Part shown: piece by piece, positions 1 to 11,527 of the stretch
How the letters are laid out: each line of letters begins with the position of its first letter
Numbering within the stretch: position 1 is the first letter of the stretch
NCBI GenBank assembly: GCA_958510825.1
Contig: OY294054.1
Span: forward strand, 13,901,390 to 13,965,389
Length of the DNA stretch: 64,000 bases
Origin: Brachypterus glaber
Taxonomy: Eukaryota; Arthropoda; Insecta; Coleoptera; Kateretidae
Direction: 5' to 3'
Made by a program: the position numbers and the translations under genes
The notes under the pieces: generated by a model
What the model was told of the DNA's origin: nothing
Databases searched by the model: none
What the model saw: only the letters and a program-made list of their open reading frames with translations

Positions 1-1664
1 CCTATTTTTTTCAGGGTATTTTGGACACAGATAATTTGTAGGATATCCTCTCAAAAACTAGGTGTCACATATATTTTCGAGTTTATTTTTTTGGTTAATT
101 AAGATATTTTGTCGCAGTTATATTTTTTCGCACCTACATTTTAGTCGGATTATTCTGTCAGTAAACTCAAATTATGAATTATAGTTTGGTTCAGCGTTTT
201 ATTACCCAACGTTTAAGTCTTGTGGCATCAATTGGTATTTAATTTAGTACATGTAGTGCAGCGAATGACAATTATGTCCAATAAATCTTTATCTAACTGA
301 ATTTTCGCATGTAGCTGTAATGGTTTAATATTATATTATACTTTTCGCAGGTTTGCAGAATTCTTTTCATTATAGGTTTAGCTCGGACCCTAAAAAATAT
401 TTTTTTCGTTAAAAATCAAAAAACTGCACAAAAAAAATCATTCATAAAAAATAAGTGTTAGCTCCCTTAGGGCTCATTTTCAGGCCATCCTTTATAGAAA
501 CTTTTTGTCTTATTTTTGCATAGAAAATCTACCATTTTCCTTTATTTACCAATTCTGAATTACCCTGTATAAATAGATTTCAAAACTTTTAGGGAAGAAA
601 CAAAGGTCCAAAAATGGCTCCCAATGGAGTTATAGTATAGTATAAATATATGAAGGACCATATTTATCGCTTTTTTTGTAGAATCACCCTATAAATACTG
701 CATAAGTAAATTTTTATTCCGCTTTTTAAATCGAGAATTGAAGTTTCAATGTATTTTGCTCAACAGCTAACATATGCCTTGCGCATTATAAACAGTGTTA
801 TTATAGTACGTACTCTTCTATATTTTTACCAAGATTTTTAATTTCACATAGAGTACCGTAATCAAAAAAAATCTACTATTTTTTATTGCCTAAATCATCT
901 TATTTTTTTCTGAAACGTCGAAATAAGCAACAAAAAAAAATGTCTGTCTGTCGGTCTGTCTGTATCCACGATAACGCTTTGAGCTAGAGACTTGAAATTT
1001 GGTAAGCAGATGTATTTTTATATTATCTTGGACAAGTTTGTATTTGAGAAAAATTGGTTAAGGTTGAGGGGGTAAATGGGGATAAACTTTTGTTTTGGCC
1101 TTAACTTTTTTATTATTTACAATAGGACAACAATTTAAAAACCACCTAAAAGGTAAATAAAAATTACACAAAAAATGTTACTACCATTTTTTTTCCATGG
1201 CCTCCCTCTGTCACTCAAAAAATAAAAATAAAGCGATATCCATAAAAAATACAAGAAATATTAATATTATAAGAAAGTTATCCATCTGTCGTTAAAATCA
1301 AATGCACAGGAAACAGTGAATAGTACGATTTCATCCTTTTTGGGAATCATCAGTACTGTGTATCCTGTATGTTGTTACTATTTAAATAAAACGTTAGAAA
1401 GATATAAAAGTATAGTGCCATCTATTGATCTATTTGATTTTAACGACAGATAGATTAGTTTCTTCTATATATTTTCGGTTATTAACCGACAAACGTGCAG
1501 TATATATTTTTATACACTGTCAATTCTTAACTTATTTAATATGAATATTAATTAACGATTTATTTTATTTCTTTATGAGATAGTACTCTCGCTTATTCGA
1601 GGCGTTTTTTTATTTTGTGTCACCTTTTGTTGGACGTGTTGCTAATGGTTTATTTTAGTTACAG
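1..1664. other. Upstream intron of the apolipophorin gene, no exon seen
   Basis: No coding segment resembling the gene is visible here. The preceding exon, which should encode the signal peptide and the first mature residues, must lie outside the window. About 430-560 resembles one arm of the foldback family also seen at 23461-23665 and 32190-32300 (shared wording such as CTTAGGGCTCATTT). About 880-1230 is the GTCTG-rich dispersed repeat described separately. The rest is AT-rich sequence in which I see nothing specific. Confidence 0.7.
880..1230 (+). repeat. Dispersed repeat with GTCTGTC microsatellite core
   Basis: A short (GTCTGTC/GGTCTGT) microsatellite at about 940-965 is followed by CACGATAAC, GAGCTA, GACTTGAAATTTGGTA and ATTATCTTGGACAAGTT. 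The same order recurs at 42400-42660, so this is a dispersed family rather than chance simple sequence. Shorter relatives occur near 17095, 29785 and 53465. It resembles the microsatellite-anchored repeats common in insect genomes. The element class is not determined. Confidence 0.6.
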
Positions 1665-2227
1665 GAAGTGAAAAATTTAAATACGGTCCGGGCCTGCAGC
1701 AAGATTACAAATACTCTGTCGAAGTTAGGACACTGTTTAACGGTACAAGCAAGAATGAATCGACCCTGTACGTGGAGGGGGTGGCAAGCCTGAGCTTCCT
1801 AACACCTTGCGATGGTATCCTGACCCTGTCGGACGTTAAATTAACCGAATCCATCCCCAGAGATGAAATGGAAAGTTCCGACCATGCTAATAGTGAACAA
1901 TTTTCCTCGGCGATTATCGAGAATGCCTTGAGATTTTCGTTTAATGATGGGATTATAACCGAATTATGTCCCAGCGATAGCGAAAAAAACTGGGTATTGA
2001 ACTTCAAACGAGGATTATTATCAATGGTCCAGAACACAATGAAAAGGCTGGATATAGATCACACGGGACAGGAGGAAGATGTTAGAGGCAAATGTACTAC
2101 ATCCTATAATGTTGTAGGGACGAAGGAAACCAGTCTGGTCATAGAAAAAACTAAAGATTTAGGTTCTTGTCAGACCCGTGGCAAATTACACTCTGTTGTA
2201 CAATCTATCCCGTATAGCACTCAAACG
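1665..2227 (+). CDS. apolpp: Apolipophorin precursor, exon 1 of window (N-terminal beta-sheet domain)
   Basis: 563-nt exon, codons 1-187 of the visible protein. The acceptor is TTACAG at 1659-1664 in phase 1 and the donor is ACG|GTTAGT after 2227 in phase 0. It encodes the start of the vitellogenin-N (large lipid transfer) domain. KFKYGPG begins the N-sheet, followed by a beta-rich stretch, then ALRFSFNDGIITELCPSD and NWVLNFKRGLLSMVQN, which are hallmarks of insect apolipophorins. Four cysteines (in TPCDG, ELCPS, GKCTT and GSCQT) fit the conserved disulfides of this domain. N-glycosylation sequons NGT and NES are visible. Family role: secreted fat-body protein that scaffolds lipophorin, the haemolymph carrier of diacylglycerol, hydrocarbons and sterols. 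The reading frame stays open past the donor to about 2290, but that tail (from VSNLLV) is intron. No start codon belongs here: the signal peptide is upstream. Confidence 0.92.
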
Positions 2228-2677
2228 GTTAGTAATTTATTAGTCATCTCCATTCTTTTTAACACTCTTTACCTTTCTCTAATTACATAATAAAAGATAG
2301 GGTAATAGTAATAGTCGTTGACACTGTGTGTCACGAAAATCAAGAAACGGATATTGTTGTCTTGATTTTCGAGAAAACAATTTCAGTGTTGTGTGAGACA
2401 AATTCTCAACAATAAGTTTCTTGTCTCGATTTATGGATAAAAAATACCAAACTAAAATAAGCTATAATAGTTATTTATATACCAAGGGACTAAACTGTAT
2501 GTTTTAGTCACGCTGCTTGTGTGTTTCCTGAGCGAGCGTAGCGAGCGAGGAAAACAGAAATTCAAGGGACTAAAACAGCCACGTTTAGTCATGAGGTATA
2601 TACACAATTATTTTTGTTTGCCCCTATTTTTTGGCCTTAGACAAAGGTAAATGGAACTATTAACCATACTCATTATT

Positions 2678-2814
2678 ACTGTTAAAATTTTACTAACTGG
2701 CAACGGTAAGCTGAGGCAAGGGAAATAGAAGAGGTAAAATATAGTGTATATTTTATAGGCGACCTTGCATTCCAAGAATTCCGCCCAGGTGCCAGTTAGT
2801 AAAATTTTAACAGT
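2678..2814. mobile_element. MITE with 25-bp perfect terminal inverted repeats
   Basis: ACTGTTAAAATTTTACTAAC..GGCA at 2678-2702 is repeated exactly inverted at 2790-2814. The 137-bp element is flanked by TA on each side (TTATTACTG and CAGTATAT), compatible with a Tc1/mariner-type TA target. It has no coding capacity. Confidence 0.75.
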
Positions 2815-3137
2815 ATATATTTCGTATTTAATATCGAAAATTCGACTTAGGCCTGCGATTTTACTTTTAAAATTTAGTAAATATAAAAACAAAAAAGTGG
2901 CTCATAGATTAAGTAAAAGTAAAACGTGCACGAAAAAAAAAATAAAAATATACTTTACTTTAAATTACATCGTAAAATCGCAGAACTGAAAAAAACAAAC
3001 AACAAAAAAATCGAGAATCGAGTAGTTTTGATCATTAAAACTTTATTTCAGTTTTGTCTTGCTTCTTGAAAACTTGGGTTTTAAATTACGACACAGTAAG
3101 AATTTGTTAACGTTTGAAATATTGAAGGATTTTGTAT

Positions 3138-4185
3138 ACAGGGTGTATTTGAAATAGCGTAGGAAATTTTAACAGGTGATTCTACATGATAAAATATGAC
3201 AAAAAGTTCCTATAAACATATGTCTAAAAATGCGTCATAAGGGAGCTACGCCCCTTTGAAATTTTCTAAAAAAATCGGTTTTTATTTAATAACTCAGGAA
3301 CCCTTTGAGATATGTTAACGAGGTTTTGCACGTGAATTAATCCTAATAAGGCCAATCTTTGTATGTCATTTTCACGTACTTATTTAAACCAGGGGTGTGC
3401 GAAACGGGGGGGCCTTATCAGTTTTTTGTCCCAAACTTTTTTCTGTGTAACTTTTTTGCAATTTTATTTTTGAAATATGATTCCTCAGGTCAAAATACAT
3501 AAAAAAGGTATACTATCAAAAACTAAGAAAAAAAGTTTCCATACATGCAGGTCGAAAAAACGCTTTTAAAGCTACCATAGCCCTTTAAAAATGGTGCATA
3601 TTTAGGAGACCATAGCTCCATTAGGATTGATTTTTGGAAGTACCTCTATATGAGGTTCTTTTCTTAGTTTTTAATGTACATTCGCCCTGCATCATTAAAA
3701 TTTTGGTTTTCAACATTTTAGTATTTAATTTTTCGTCCTCGAACCGTGAAATTTCACCTTCAAATGAACTTTTCTCGAAAACGGTTAATCCTACAGTATT
3801 ACAACAAGAGTACCTTTTTTATGTATTTTGATCTGAGGGATCATATTTCAAAAATAAAATTGCAAAAAAGTTACACAGAAAAAAGTTTGGGACAAAAAAC
3901 TGATAAGCCCCCCCCCCGTTTCGCAAACCCCTGGTTGAAATAAGTACATAAAAATAACACACACAAACGGGCCTGGATAGGATTAGTTGACGTGCAAAAC
4001 GTCGTTGATATATCTCAAAGAGTTCCTGAGTTATTAAATAAAAACCGATTTTTTTAGCCACTTTCAAAGGGGCGTAGCTCCCTTACGACGCAGTTTTAGA
4101 CATATGTTTATAGGAACTTTTTGTCATATTTTATGATGTAGAATCAACTGTTAAAATTTCCGACGCTATTTCAAATTCACCGTGT
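3138..4185. mobile_element. Foldback/MITE family F1, copy 1
   Basis: The element begins ACAGGGTGTATTTGAAATAG and ends with its inverse CTATTTCAAATTCACCGTGTA. The long inverted arms share GGGAGCTACGCCCCTTTGAAA (left) and CAAAGGGGCGTAGCTCCC (right). The interior contains further inverted segments (AAAGTTTGGGACAAAAAACTG and complement). There is no transposase. Full or partial copies occur at 21647-22731, 50155-50752, 52585-53356 and 56255-56669. Small reading frames here are by-products of the repeat. Confidence 0.8.
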
Positions 4186-4470
4186 ATTTGGAACCCCTCG
4201 CAACTTTTAACTTATTGAATAAAAATTGTTGCGGTAACAATCACAGAACAACTTTATGTTTTACTGTAACAAATTGTATTTATTAACTAAAAAAGTTTCG
4301 TTCAGTATTCAATACGGATACAAATTATTAGTACATGTTAGAATTTTTACTCGAATTCGAGTAATAATAATTTTTTAAATCGACAAAAATTTCGCCAGTA
4401 ATAACGTATGACAATATCGCTCAAAAAGGGAAATATTTCGTCTTATTATTCAACAACCAATGTTAATAAC

Positions 4471-5400
4471 ACTGGTCTACAAAAAAAATCTTCTCCAAGG
4501 ACTAAACCTATCATGCCTTATGTATTTTTGTGTGCTGAAACCGAATTTTAAATTTAAAAAACTTTCTACTGCGTTGATTTCGAGTAAATCCCGGTTTTTA
4601 TTAGATATCGGTTATAAGAGCCCAAAAAAGTAAACTTTTTTGGATTAATCTGAGGACAAATTCAAATCGTGGGTTTTTTTTTTTGAAAATCGGGTATGAT
4701 TTCGTTATCGCTTATAACTTGGGTATTTTTTAAGAGAGATTCATCAACTTTTTGCATTTTTCCAAGCTTTAGAATTCCGAGGACAAATTCAAATCGTGGG
4801 CTTTTTTTGAAAATCGGGTACGATTTCATTAACGCTTATAACTTGGGTGTTTTTTAAGAGAGATTCATCAACTTTTTGCATTTTCCCAAGCTTTAGAGTT
4901 CTACAGTTATAATACAATGCTTAAAATCCAGTGTTGGACTAAGGGGAGGTCGCGGCCAGGGGCGATAACAACTCGAAGAGCAGGTTATCGTCCCTGACCG
5001 CCACCTTAGTCTGACACTGGATTTTGAGCATTGCAATATAACTATGGAACTCTAAAGCTTAGGAAAAGACAAAAAGTTAATGAATCTCTTTTAATAAATA
5101 CCCAATTTATAAGCAATAACGAAAAGCATAAAATAAATACCAAGGCGCCCCCATATTTTGCTCGGTGACCCCTGAAACGGTAACTGATTTTCAAAAAATG
5201 GCACTTGCGTAATCCCCACACCCTAGCCCACAGTTTAAATTTTTCCTTAGATGAATTCGAAAAAGTTTACATTTTCGGACTCGTATAACCGATCTCTAAT
5301 GAAAACCGGGATTTACTCGAAATCTACGCGGTAGAAAGCACACAAAAATACTCAAGGCATGATATGTTTAGTCATTGGAGATTTTTTTTTGTAGACCAGT
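4471..5400. mobile_element. 930-bp foldback element with ACTGGTCTAC termini
   Basis: ACTGGTCTAC at 4471-4480 is matched by GTAGACCAGT at 5391-5400. The arms are inverted over roughly 200 bp (for example CGAGTAAATCCCGGTTTT against AAAACCGGGATTTACTCG). The middle, near 4920-5040, is itself palindromic (AAAATCCAGTGTTGGACTAAG against CTTAGTCTGACACTGGATTTT). Two direct tandem copies of about 120 bp lie in the left half (about 4650-4780 and 4780-4900). It is non-coding. Confidence 0.8.
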
Positions 5401-6598
5401 TTAATTGTCAAAAATAACATACACTAAAAAAGGAATTTTATTAAAAATCTTTTTACGAATCGATGCCTAATATAGGATTCTCTGTAACAATTACCAACGT
5501 ACACCGTCTCAAAATTAATGTAATTTTAATTGACATTATTTGCACTTTTGGTTTAGTGGAGATGGTCAGTTTAAAAGTTAACGTTATTTTTCCATGAAAA
5601 ATGTTTCTGCGTGTATTGATTTAATAATGATAAATACAGTTTATATAGGCGACAGATTTCAACAGGTGAAAAAATTCGAATTACGGGAATCAAGCTTCTG
5701 ATTTACATTAAATTTACATTTTAAAACCTATGCAAGCGACAGCGTAGATAATTAAGTTTCCCGCAAAAAGACTTCATGTAATTTTATTGAAATTTGTATA
5801 CTTCAAGAAACACACAGAGAAAATATATGCTGGTATGAGGTAGTTGTGATACTTGTGTTAGATAATTGTAATACCGTCAGCTGGGGTGACTTCGGACCTT
5901 GTGGGTGACTTTGGACACTTTTTCGCAAAACCATCTGAACGTGTGCACAAGTTGACGGAACTTAAACATATTTAACCAATTTTTAAAACTCAACAGTTTG
6001 TTTCAAGTTTAATTAGTACTTGTTTTCAAAAAATTACTTTTTTTTATTATTTTTATTTATTTTTTAATTTTTTTAAACAGAGCATTTTTTAAGGAAATGT
6101 ACTAAGAGTGCCAAAAACTACATAACCCGTAAATGATTTAATATAGAAAAACCTTGTTTTTGCGAACAATTTAAAGAGATTATCTTTATTTGTTTTTCTA
6201 TTTTGCGACTCTTATAAGCTCATAATCACACGCATTTTGCGTGTTCTTATAGGCCCATAATAGGTCTCTACTTTTTTTTTCTGTTGGGTTGGCAACATAC
6301 AAAAGCCTATCTCTTGACGTTTTGTGTACAAATGTCAATGTCAATTTAAAGTTTAATTTTTTACAAAATTTTGTGTTTGGGTTATTTTTTACCGTGTTTA
6401 AATTGTGGACTGGTTAATTGCAGTGAAAAAAGAAGAGATGACTGTAAAATATATCAAAATATCATTTGTTCTTAGAATTTTAAACATAGTGTAAACTGTA
6501 ATACCAACCCAAAACAAAAATCCCTAAATCAGTCATCAATTTAAATGTAAGTTTTTTAAATTTTAGAGCAAAATAGAAAAAATTGTATAAAGCACTCG

Positions 6599-6700
6599 TT
6601 TCATAACACGTTTTTAGAGCACTAGTACTTTAGAAAACTCGCCGCAGGCGGCTCGTTTTCTAAACCTGTACTCGTGCGCTAAAAACGTATGTTATGAAAC
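6599..6700. mobile_element. Short palindromic element (GTTTCATAAC termini)
   Basis: GTTTCATAAC at 6599-6608 is inverted at 6691-6700. ACGTTTTTAG against CTAAAAACGT and GAAAACTCG against CGAGTTTTC continue the pairing inward. It is a non-coding MITE-like hairpin of about 100 bp. Confidence 0.6.
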
Positions 6701-7408
6701 TAGTACTTTAATATACTATAAAAAGTTATAACAAACCACGTTTTTATTTTCAAATTTTTAATAATTAATATTAAAAAATAGAATTAATTTTCAAAATTAG
6801 CATACTAGAAACTAGAAAAATCAGTTTTCAAATAGCGCTTAAAGTCGTCGAATGTCAAACTATCAATGACTGTCTGTGTTACCCTACTTATTTTATCTTC
6901 ACTCAATAACAATTAAGATTGAATGCCGTATTTTCACAAACATCTTTCTCTTCACATCCATTTCACACAAACAAAATCTTTAATTAAATTGTTCAACATT
7001 TAAGCTCTATGTTCATATTGTATCGGCACAGCCCTAGTAGGGAGCCGAGGTATTGAAATCATTGTAGACGAATTAAAAATTTTGACCAAGTTTGGCCTTT
7101 AGAACCTGCGATAAAAAACGATCTGGTTGGGGCAACCCGATCAATAGTTAAATACGAACTTACTATTTTTCTGGTTGCTACAACTAGAAATCTGGTAAGG
7201 GCGACAACATAACTTTAGTCTAAGATCTGGTGACCATTTTTAATTCATCATTTCCTTCCATCTGTGTTTAATATATGCCTTAAAGTACATTCAAACTATT
7301 TGCTAATTGTCATGTCCTGGATCGGGTTCCTTTGGGTGCTAGAAGCTCCTAAACGGTGGTGATATGGAGTCCCCAAAAAATATATTTTTACTTACCGAGT
7401 TACATTTA

Positions 7409-9714
7409 TTAATTATTATTACATGGGATATGAAATTAACTCCGATCATTACTTATTAGTAGGGACATTTAAACAAGAAGAAGTGAGAAATGATGGAAAA
7501 AATAGAGTTGGAAATGAAAAATATGAAAATGTAAAAGTATACAAGCTGAGAAATAAAGATGTAGCTCAAAAATTCAAAGATAGCGTTAGTAACAGAATAG
7601 AAATGGAAGTACTCAATATTGAAAGATTAGAACTAGACGAAAAATGGGATGTTTTCAAGAAAATTCTAAAAGACTCAGCAAAACAAGTATGTGGGATAAG
7701 TAAAGTAAATAAAAATAAAAAGCAAACGGCGTGGTGGACAGCATCTATCAAAGAAGAAGTAAAAATAAAAAAAGTTCTATGGAAAAAATATTTAAACTAC
7801 AAAACAGAAGTAAACTATAATGAATATAAAAAGCAAACAAAGAAAGTTAAAAAATTAATAAAAGAGGAGAAACAAAACTGCTGGAAAGAATTTGGAGAAA
7901 AGCTAGAAAGAGATAGTAAAGGTAACCAGAAACTGTTTTATAAAGTACTTAAAGGACTAAGAAAAAATACAACAGAGATCAACACAACAATAAAAAGCAA
8001 AGATGGGACAATACTTACAGAAAATAACCAGATTATGAGAAGATGGAAAGAATATTTTGAAGAACTACTCACGGAAGAAGACGAAAAACATGGAAATTTT
8101 CCAATAAACAAAGAAAATGAAATAGCAGGAGAACACGACGGAGACAAAATTACATTGGAAGAGTTGCAGAAAGCAATAGGAAAACTAAAAATTGGAAAAG
8201 CGCCAGGTGAGGACAAGATAACGACAGAAATGATAAAGGGTATGGGTAAAAGAGGAACAGATCTATTACTTAATATTATAAACGAAGCGTGGGGGAAAAA
8301 TAAGATACCTGAGGATTGGGAAATGGGATTGATTGTACCAATTTTGAAAAAAGGAGATTCAAAAGACTGCAACAACTATAGAGGAATTACACTTCTTAGC
8401 ACAGTTACTAAAATTTATGAACAGATTCTCGAGAACAGGCTAAGGACTGTAGTGGAACCAACACTATTACAGTCGCAAAGTGGATTTCGAAGAGGAAGAA
8501 GCACTCAAGATCATGTTTTTTCCTTAAACAAAATTATTCAGAATAAGATAAGGTGCGGAAAAACAGTGTACTATGCGTTTATTGATTTGGAAAAAGCTTT
8601 TGATAAGGTACCTAGAAAAACTTTATGGAAATGTTTAAGGAGAAGGCACGTAGATGAAAAACTAATTAGCGCTATAAAAAGTATGTACCAAAGCACCAAA
8701 AATAGAATTATATTTAGGAACATGAAATCAGAGTCCTTTTGCACGAATGAAGGAGTAAGGCAAGGAGGAACCTTAAGTCCATTGTTATTTATTATTTTTA
8801 TGGACGAAATAATGAAGGAAGTTAATACAAAAACCAAGCCACTTTTTATTGGGTACCGAAACTTAAAAAGGGTTTACATAACAGAATGCGCTTTTGCGGA
8901 TGACGTAGTTATATTGGCAGGAAATGAGAAGGATCTACAGACGAACTTGGAAATTTGGGAAGAAACACTTGGAAGGTACGGCATGAAAATAAATAAAACA
9001 AAAACAAAAGTTATGGTCACAGGAACAGAAAAGAAAGATTTAAATATTAAGTTAAATGAAGTACAAATAGAGCAGGTAGAAAGCTTTCAATACTTAGGCG
9101 TAACAATAGAAAACAGTGGAGAACAAGATATAGAAATTAATACCAGAATAGAAAAAGCTAACAAAGTGTACTACTCAATAAACAAAGCATTTATAAATAA
9201 AAAAGAAATTAAAGAACAAACCAAAATAAACGTGTATAAAGCCATATACAGACCAATTTTAACATATGGATGTGAATCATGGGTACTGTCCAAAAGAAAG
9301 AAAAGTAAACTGCAGGCCATGGAAATGAAATATTTAAGAAGAACAAAAGGAGTCACCAGGATGGATAGATTGAGGAATGAGAGGATAAGAGAGGAGTTGA
9401 AAGTAGAATCGTTGGAGAAATATATAGAAAGAAGACAACTAGGATGGTGGGGTCATATGCAAAGGTTAAGTGACTCAGTACCGGTTAAGACAATATGGGA
9501 GACAAAGAGTGCAGAAAAGAAGATAAGAGGCAGACCAAAAGAAACATGGGACAACGCTATTGGAAAAATTTTTAACAACAGGGGAATAGAATGGATGGAT
9601 GCAAAAAGATTAGCCAAAAATAAAAAAGATTGGAATAAATTTATAAAAGAGTAAAATTAAAATCCCTACACCCTACAGGGTACAAAAGGGAAACAGATTA
9701 TATATATATATATA
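7409..9714 (+). mobile_element. 5'-truncated non-LTR retrotransposon (RTE-like) insertion
   Basis: The insertion holds the 7423-9654 reading frame plus a very short 3' region that ends in a (TA)n run at about 9699-9713. The sequence TTACATTTA occurs directly before it (7400-7408) and directly after it (9715-9723), a plausible 9-bp target-site duplication. The 5' truncation removed almost all of the endonuclease domain. Because the host element is AT-rich, the exact 5' junction is uncertain by some 10 bp. Confidence 0.75.
7423..9654 (+). CDS. LINE reverse transcriptase (endonuclease end + RT + C-terminal region)
   Basis: 743 codons without a stop. Residues 7-12 (SDHYLL) are the last motif of an APE-type endonuclease; the rest of that domain is missing. 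RT motifs follow in order: GKAPGEDKITTEM near 257, VPILKKGD and NNYRGITLLS near 305-325, FIDLEKAFDKVPRK near 385-398, EGVRQGGTLSPLLF at 443-456, and the catalytic FADD at 491-494. A C-terminal module RRQLGWWGHMQRL near 669 and RGRPKETW near 702 resembles RTE-type elements. In a complete element the protein nicks the target and primes reverse transcription. This copy lacks the endonuclease and so cannot be autonomous. The uninterrupted frame suggests a fairly recent insertion. The initiating ATG is simply the first in the remnant. Confidence 0.88.
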   Translation: MGYEINSDHYLLVGTFKQEEVRNDGKNRVGNEKYENVKVYKLRNKDVAQKFKDSVSNRIEMEVLNIERLELDEKWDVFKKILKDSAKQVCGISKVNKNKKQTAWWTASIKEEVKIKKVLWKKYLNYKTEVNYNEYKKQTKKVKKLIKEEKQNCWKEFGEKLERDSKGNQKLFYKVLKGLRKNTTEINTTIKSKDGTILTENNQIMRRWKEYFEELLTEEDEKHGNFPINKENEIAGEHDGDKITLEELQKAIGKLKIGKAPGEDKITTEMIKGMGKRGTDLLLNIINEAWGKNKIPEDWEMGLIVPILKKGDSKDCNNYRGITLLSTVTKIYEQILENRLRTVVEPTLLQSQSGFRRGRSTQDHVFSLNKIIQNKIRCGKTVYYAFIDLEKAFDKVPRKTLWKCLRRRHVDEKLISAIKSMYQSTKNRIIFRNMKSESFCTNEGVRQGGTLSPLLFIIFMDEIMKEVNTKTKPLFIGYRNLKRVYITECAFADDVVILAGNEKDLQTNLEIWEETLGRYGMKINKTKTKVMVTGTEKKDLNIKLNEVQIEQVESFQYLGVTIENSGEQDIEINTRIEKANKVYYSINKAFINKKEIKEQTKINVYKAIYRPILTYGCESWVLSKRKKSKLQAMEMKYLRRTKGVTRMDRLRNERIREELKVESLEKYIERRQLGWWGHMQRLSDSVPVKTIWETKSAEKKIRGRPKETWDNAIGKIFNNRGIEWMDAKRLAKNKKDWNKFIKE

Positions 9715-11527
9715 TTACATTTAGATTAGTCTATTTTTATAGTTTTACACAATTATTCAGCAGGCCAAAGGGTAAAAAAAGACTTTAAAAAGTTTATTTG
9801 ACACATTTGAATACTTAAAAGTCAAAAGAATTTTCATTTAATCACAATGTCATTTTATAAATTTAAAAAAATTAAGTATCACATGTGTCAAAGGCACTTT
9901 TTAAAGACTATTCTTACCCCTTTGCCCCAGAAATATTGTGTATAACTATGAAGAGCTTAATCTGAATGTAATAAATGTATATAACTCGGCAAGTTAAAAA
10001 ATAATTTTTTGTAGCTCACTGCCATAGCTTTTGGAGCTTCTAGCACCCAAAGGGACCGGATCCGGAGACTAGCAATTTAAAAATAGCCTAATTTGAATGT
10101 ACTCTAAGACATATATAAAATACAGCCGGGAGAAAATAATAAAATAAAAATGGTCATCAGCTCTCCGACTACTTGTTGATTACCAGAAAAAAAGCTCAGA
10201 TTATAAAGATCTGGTAAGTTGTGATTTTGTCTTGTTGCCCTGAACAGAATTCTGGTTGCAGCAACCAACTGATAATATCAATATGAACATATAGCGGCAT
10301 GTAATATTTGGGTCTTTGGAGTCTTTATATACAATCGTTCAAAAGTTAGTAAATATAAAGTATTGATTGTGATTGCAATAATTCATCCAGGTTTTATGTT
10401 ATTTCTCTTTAAAAACATGAATATTAAAGAAAATGCAAATAAGAGAAGTGCATATTTAAATAAAAACAATAAAGACTAGATGATTTATCAGAGACAAATG
10501 AGAAATTAGTAATCCTTTATTGATACAGGGTGATTCAGAAAGGAAAAAAGAAGTTTAGGTGATATTTTACATAAAAAATATAAAACGTTCCTAATAACAA
10601 AGGTTTTAAAATAATTTTTAAAGAAGCTGATATAGTTTTCCCGAGTCAGGGTTTTCACTGACAGTATGACAATTTCGGTTCATACCAAAGAACTTTTACC
10701 TCAAGAAGTAATTTCAGACCAATGTTTATGAAGGTGTCATATTTTTGTTTGTTTATTTACTAACAAAAACGCGATACAGCTTTGTGGTGTAAAATGTAGA
10801 TGTCGCTAGTCGACTTTCAGGCTACCTAGTAGCGATGTTGCGTAGTTTCCACCTTATCATGAATTTAAATCATTATACTTAAATTAAAAATGTAAAAAAC
10901 TTTATTGTGTTTACTATAATTATGTTTAATAATATAGTATATTTAAATCTATTAAAATAAAACTACTCTGTTCATATAAAACTCGTACATAACTAATGTT
11001 TCTTAAAATTTACAATAAAATATCCAAAGTATATGTTTCCAATCGGCAACACTGTACCCCTGTCAGTCATTTTACGATATTAGACTGTGAGTTTATACAT
11101 TCTTTCTCTCTCTTTACGCGTACTAAGTGTAAACAATAGCCACTCCCCACCAGCCCCTCACCGTAGTTGGTTCACGCTTCAAACAAAGCATACGGTAGAT
11201 TTCATCATGTTCCTTCTTGAAAAAGTTCTTTGGTTAATACTGTCAGTTAGGAACCAGAGCCAACATTCTCTTGATACGAAAACTTTCATTAAAACTATTT
11301 TCAGGAGCACCGTGCTTGGTTTTAATTTTATTTCAACTGGCAGGAAAGTGTGAAATCAACTATAGACTGTCGCTTTCAATTGATTTATTTATCTCGTCAT
11401 AATAAATAAATCAAGGTATTATGATTCACCCTTATAAAACGGTTTTTAACCTTTTCAAGTCCAGTGCTCTACTGACCTTGATTTTTTCTGAGGCTACCTG
11501 ATAAAGAAGAGCCAGTAAACAAGTTAT

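Larger units (their letters stand above)
7190..10190. mobile_element. TIR element (family F2) interrupted by a LINE
   Basis: The left arm (about 7190-7408) and right arm (about 9715-10190) are inverted relative to each other. GGGTTCCTTTGGGTGCTAG in the left arm corresponds to the inverse CTAGCACCCAAAGGGACC in the right, and TAAAGTACATTCAAA corresponds to TTTGAATGTACTCTA. The whole central block between the arms is the LINE insertion. Relatives occur at 11528-12625, at 39960-40160 (one arm) and around 56070-56240 (part of one arm). Outer boundaries are approximate. Confidence 0.65.

Noticed and set aside
1..1664. Promoter or first exon of the gene
   Set aside because: No signal-peptide-like coding segment joins in phase 1 to 1665 and no convincing core promoter was seen; the acceptor at 1664 shows that an upstream exon lies outside the window.
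2165..2292. Continuation of the exon 1 frame past 2227 as a genuine C-terminus
   Set aside because: A GT donor at 2228 joins in phase to PSNSYQIL, which matches the family, whereas the run-on (VSNLLVISILFNTLY) does not.
3634..4067. Several 65-82 codon frames also seen at 21772-22612 and 52832-53023
   Set aside because: They recur on opposite strands in each F1 foldback copy and encode no recognisable domain; they are repeat by-products.
7566..9356. Minus-strand frames of 61-145 codons under the LINE
   Set aside because: Antisense shadows of the A-rich RT coding sequence.
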